DNA from: Zonotrichia leucophrys gambelii
Lineage: Eukaryota > Chordata > Aves > Passeriformes > Passerellidae
NCBI RefSeq assembly: GCF_028769735.1
Contig: NC_088179.1
Location: forward strand, 3,159,501 to 3,223,500
Reading direction: 5' to 3'
DNA length: 64,000 nt
Below, piece after piece: positions 61,593 through 64,000 of the stretch. The stretch's first letter is position 1; every line of letters starts with the position of its first letter. The notes beneath the pieces were generated by a model. That model had not been told where the DNA came from. It searched no databases and saw only the letters and a list, made by a program, of their open reading frames with translations. Both the position numbers and the translations under genes were made by a program.

Positions 61593-64000
61593 CATCAGGG
61601 AGCTACAAGAGCCAGATATACCTGCAGGACAAGGGCTGGAGCCAAGCAAGGACAGCACCAAACAAAGCAAAACAACAAGCTGATGTCAGATTAAGATACC
61701 AAAAGAACAGGACAGGAAACAAGAATCTACAAATGGCTTTAAACTGAGGCTGAAAGCCAAGGCTGGAGTTCATGTGCTGCTCCTGGGCATGGATGGGACC
61801 TGGGTGAGGCTGCTCAGAGCAATTAGTGGCTGTTAATGGCCTCTACAATGCGAGATTAAGGCCACTGAAGCCACCTGCAGTGATTAATCACAGGATGAGC
61901 CTTACAACACTTCCTTACTCTCCATTAGTATTCTGAGAATAGGTAAATCAGCCGGAGCAACTCAGCAATTACAGCATGGGAACCTGCAGGAGCAACTTAA
62001 TTTGGAGTTGGATAGGATGGAGTTTCAAGAAAGAAAATTGACAATTAAGAAAATTCATCTGTGCTTGATTGGAATGAGCTCTTAAATTATATCTAATTTT
62101 ACAGAAACCAAAAATAAACTAGATTATTTTAATAGAAGCTTCTTTTTTTTTTTTCCTAACTCCAGTTAGGGAAAAAGTAATATTAGTACTTTTTGATGAA
62201 GAATTTCCAGTTGACTGCACTGTTGAATAGGGTACACTTAAACTGAGTGCAGCAAAAGCTTTTCTTCAACTACTTATTCTTTTGATGAAAAGTACAATAA
62301 ACAGAAGCGTGTTTGACCAGCTGAGCTTTTATAGAGGTTTTTGGTGCAGATTATATAAGAGGCTCTTAAAATATGGATGCAGTGACTGGTTTTTCCTCCC
62401 CTTTTTGGGAAACTCAATATGCCTTTGTGGTGCCTGATTTTTCCCATTTATTGGGTTTGCCGTTCTAGGCTAAAGCATCAAACTGAGCTCAGTGTGTGCT
62501 TTGAGGTAGGAGCTTTAATTTATTCAGTTCCTTACACCTTGCCTGCAAAAAGGAGCACTTGAGATTTATCTGTGTCATCATTAAAGTAGAGAGAATGCAT
62601 TAAGAAAAGCTGATAGACAGTAAAATTTGCTGTCTCTTTGCTTTTCATTGGCACTGACTGTGAGTTTAGCTTCTTTCTTTACTCATGAAATCTTAGGAGA
62701 TAAAAAAAGTTACAATTCCTCATTATTTATAACCACCCACCTGATTTTGTGCTGTTATTAGGACATTTTTATATTGGATTTAGGGATGATAATGGCCATT
62801 TAATTCTGGGGTTTGAGATGTGATAGGTCAGTCACGTGGCAGGAGTTCTTTTTAGCCTGAAAGGAGTAAGTGGAGCTGGTTTTGATTAAGTGGGGGCTTA
62901 TAAATGTGGCCTGGAGAGCAGAGAAAGAATGGTTGTCACAGGTTTTTGAGGAACCTTCTGTGCCTTTCCCTTCGTTGATTGCCAAGGGATTCTCTGGGCA
63001 CTTTTTCCATGGAGCAAGGGAGGATTTGCACCTGAAGGTGGAAAGAGGAGTGGGACCTTTTGCCTGTGAGAGGGAAGATGTGTGCTAGTGTTGGTACAAA
63101 TAATTTGATGGGTGTTAAGGTCATTGAAATGGGTCTGAATGTCTCTCCTAACTTTGGGCAGGAGGTTCCTCACCAGCCCCAGACAGTTTGGCTCCTGAGA
63201 TAGACAATGGTTTGCACAAAGCCAGTTATTTCTAAAAGTACTTCAGAATTCTGATACTGTTCAGTTGCACCAATTACATCTAACTATCATTTCAGTGCAT
63301 TTTCATCACTCAGTTTCAATGGAAAATGACAGCAGAATGAAAAAATATAATGATGACAGAATGAGGAATGTGCATCATTTATTATCAAGGTCTGTGTTGT
63401 CCCAATTCCTGATTGGTTTCTTTTTCTCTAAGGGAATTGGTTAATGTGTGATATTCTGATTTTTAATGATGACTAATAGAGAGTTGAGGGTCTGGGGTAA
63501 AGCTGTTATTTAAACTGTTGTAATTTATTATGAATATATAAAATAAATAAAGTACTTGATTTGCACTGTATCATTAGGATTTGTGCCTAACCCTTTTAAA
63601 TCTGATTAGTTATTTTATGAGAGTAGAATTAGATGTTTGCAGCAGAAATGCCAGGAGGTAAATTTGATGTCTCTATTTAAGGGAGAATCAGTTAATCCAA
63701 TCTCCCAGAACTTATGCTAGTTCTGTGGGTTGTGAACCCTTTTCATTATTTGAGTTTCCCTCTGCTCACTCTGAATGTTTTTCTGTCTAGAATCTGAAAA
63801 TTGTGTAAACATTGTGTTTGTTTGTTTAATTAACTAATTGTTCTTTTAGAAAAAACGCAAAAATGGCCAATCACAATCAGTTATTGGAAAATACACAGTT
63901 ATGAATATAATGAAATACTGTTGTGGTACTGGGAACTTGTGCAGCTTTGGACTTTTTAAAGCAAATAATGAAATTAAATTAAGTCTCACTGAAATTTGTT
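61593..64000. other. Unique DNA to the window end
   Basis: AT-rich sequence. A T run lies near 62143-62154. No LTR, CR1 or exon is recognised; frames are under 92 codons. A GGCCAATCACAATCAG word near 63866 resembles part of LTR A but is isolated. Confidence 0.45.

Noticed and set aside
63860..63890. GGCCAATCACAATCAG word resembling the CCAAT region of LTR A
   Set aside because: Only about 16-18 bases match, with no neighbouring LTR sequence, so a chance CCAAT-type match is as likely.

Overview
The window looks like a piece of a bird nuclear genome, most likely a songbird (passerine). The support is AT-rich single-copy DNA with short, unrelated open frames, CR1 LINE fragments of two ages, and many solo long terminal repeats (LTRs) of endogenous retroviruses, several of a kind I recognise from passerine genomes. 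No SINE family was seen. The species call is inference; the repeat classes are read from the sequence. I found no protein-coding exon, rRNA, tRNA or CRISPR array that I can support. The open frames are short, overlapping, low-complexity or lie inside repeats, so this reads as intergenic or deep intronic DNA.

Layout. 1-4 kb: AT-rich unique DNA. 4-7.3 kb: a compact CpG island (about 5935-6300) bracketed by two copies of one LTR family (B) in opposite orientation. Its right edge carries a short array of 43-bp units, each with a GTCACCT/AGGTGAC palindrome and a GTGAGT word; the right-hand LTR split this array and left a perfect 6-bp target duplication. 12.4-13.0 kb: a family C LTR. 18.8-19.9 kb: a family A LTR and a truncated C-like LTR. 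26.5 kb: a minus-strand CR1 tail. 28.9-31.1 kb: an ancient CR1 fragment, then a younger CR1 interrupted by two family A LTRs in opposite orientation, each with its own target duplication. 33.9-34.4 kb: a degenerate CCCAG-rich tandem repeat. 35.0-36.4 kb: a family C LTR followed by an LTR with a 5-bp duplication (E). 38.5, 44.1 and 52.9-53.6 kb: more family A copies, the last an inverted pair. 50.6 and 56.4 kb: two further LTR families (D, F). 58 kb: a possible LTR (G). 59.9-60.4 kb: a minus-strand C-like LTR. 60.5-61.6 kb: a 24-copy minisatellite built from 42- and 46-bp units.

There is no operon or pathway here. What can be reconstructed is insertion history: at least fourteen LTR copies, almost all solo, with no internal gag/pol/env between them. 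Six have exact target duplications, which fix their ends to the base: five of 6 bp and one of 5 bp. The CpG island with its split palindromic array is the best candidate for a host regulatory element. The 24-copy minisatellite and the CCCAG array are the most striking non-LTR structures. No new enzymatic or defence system is visible.
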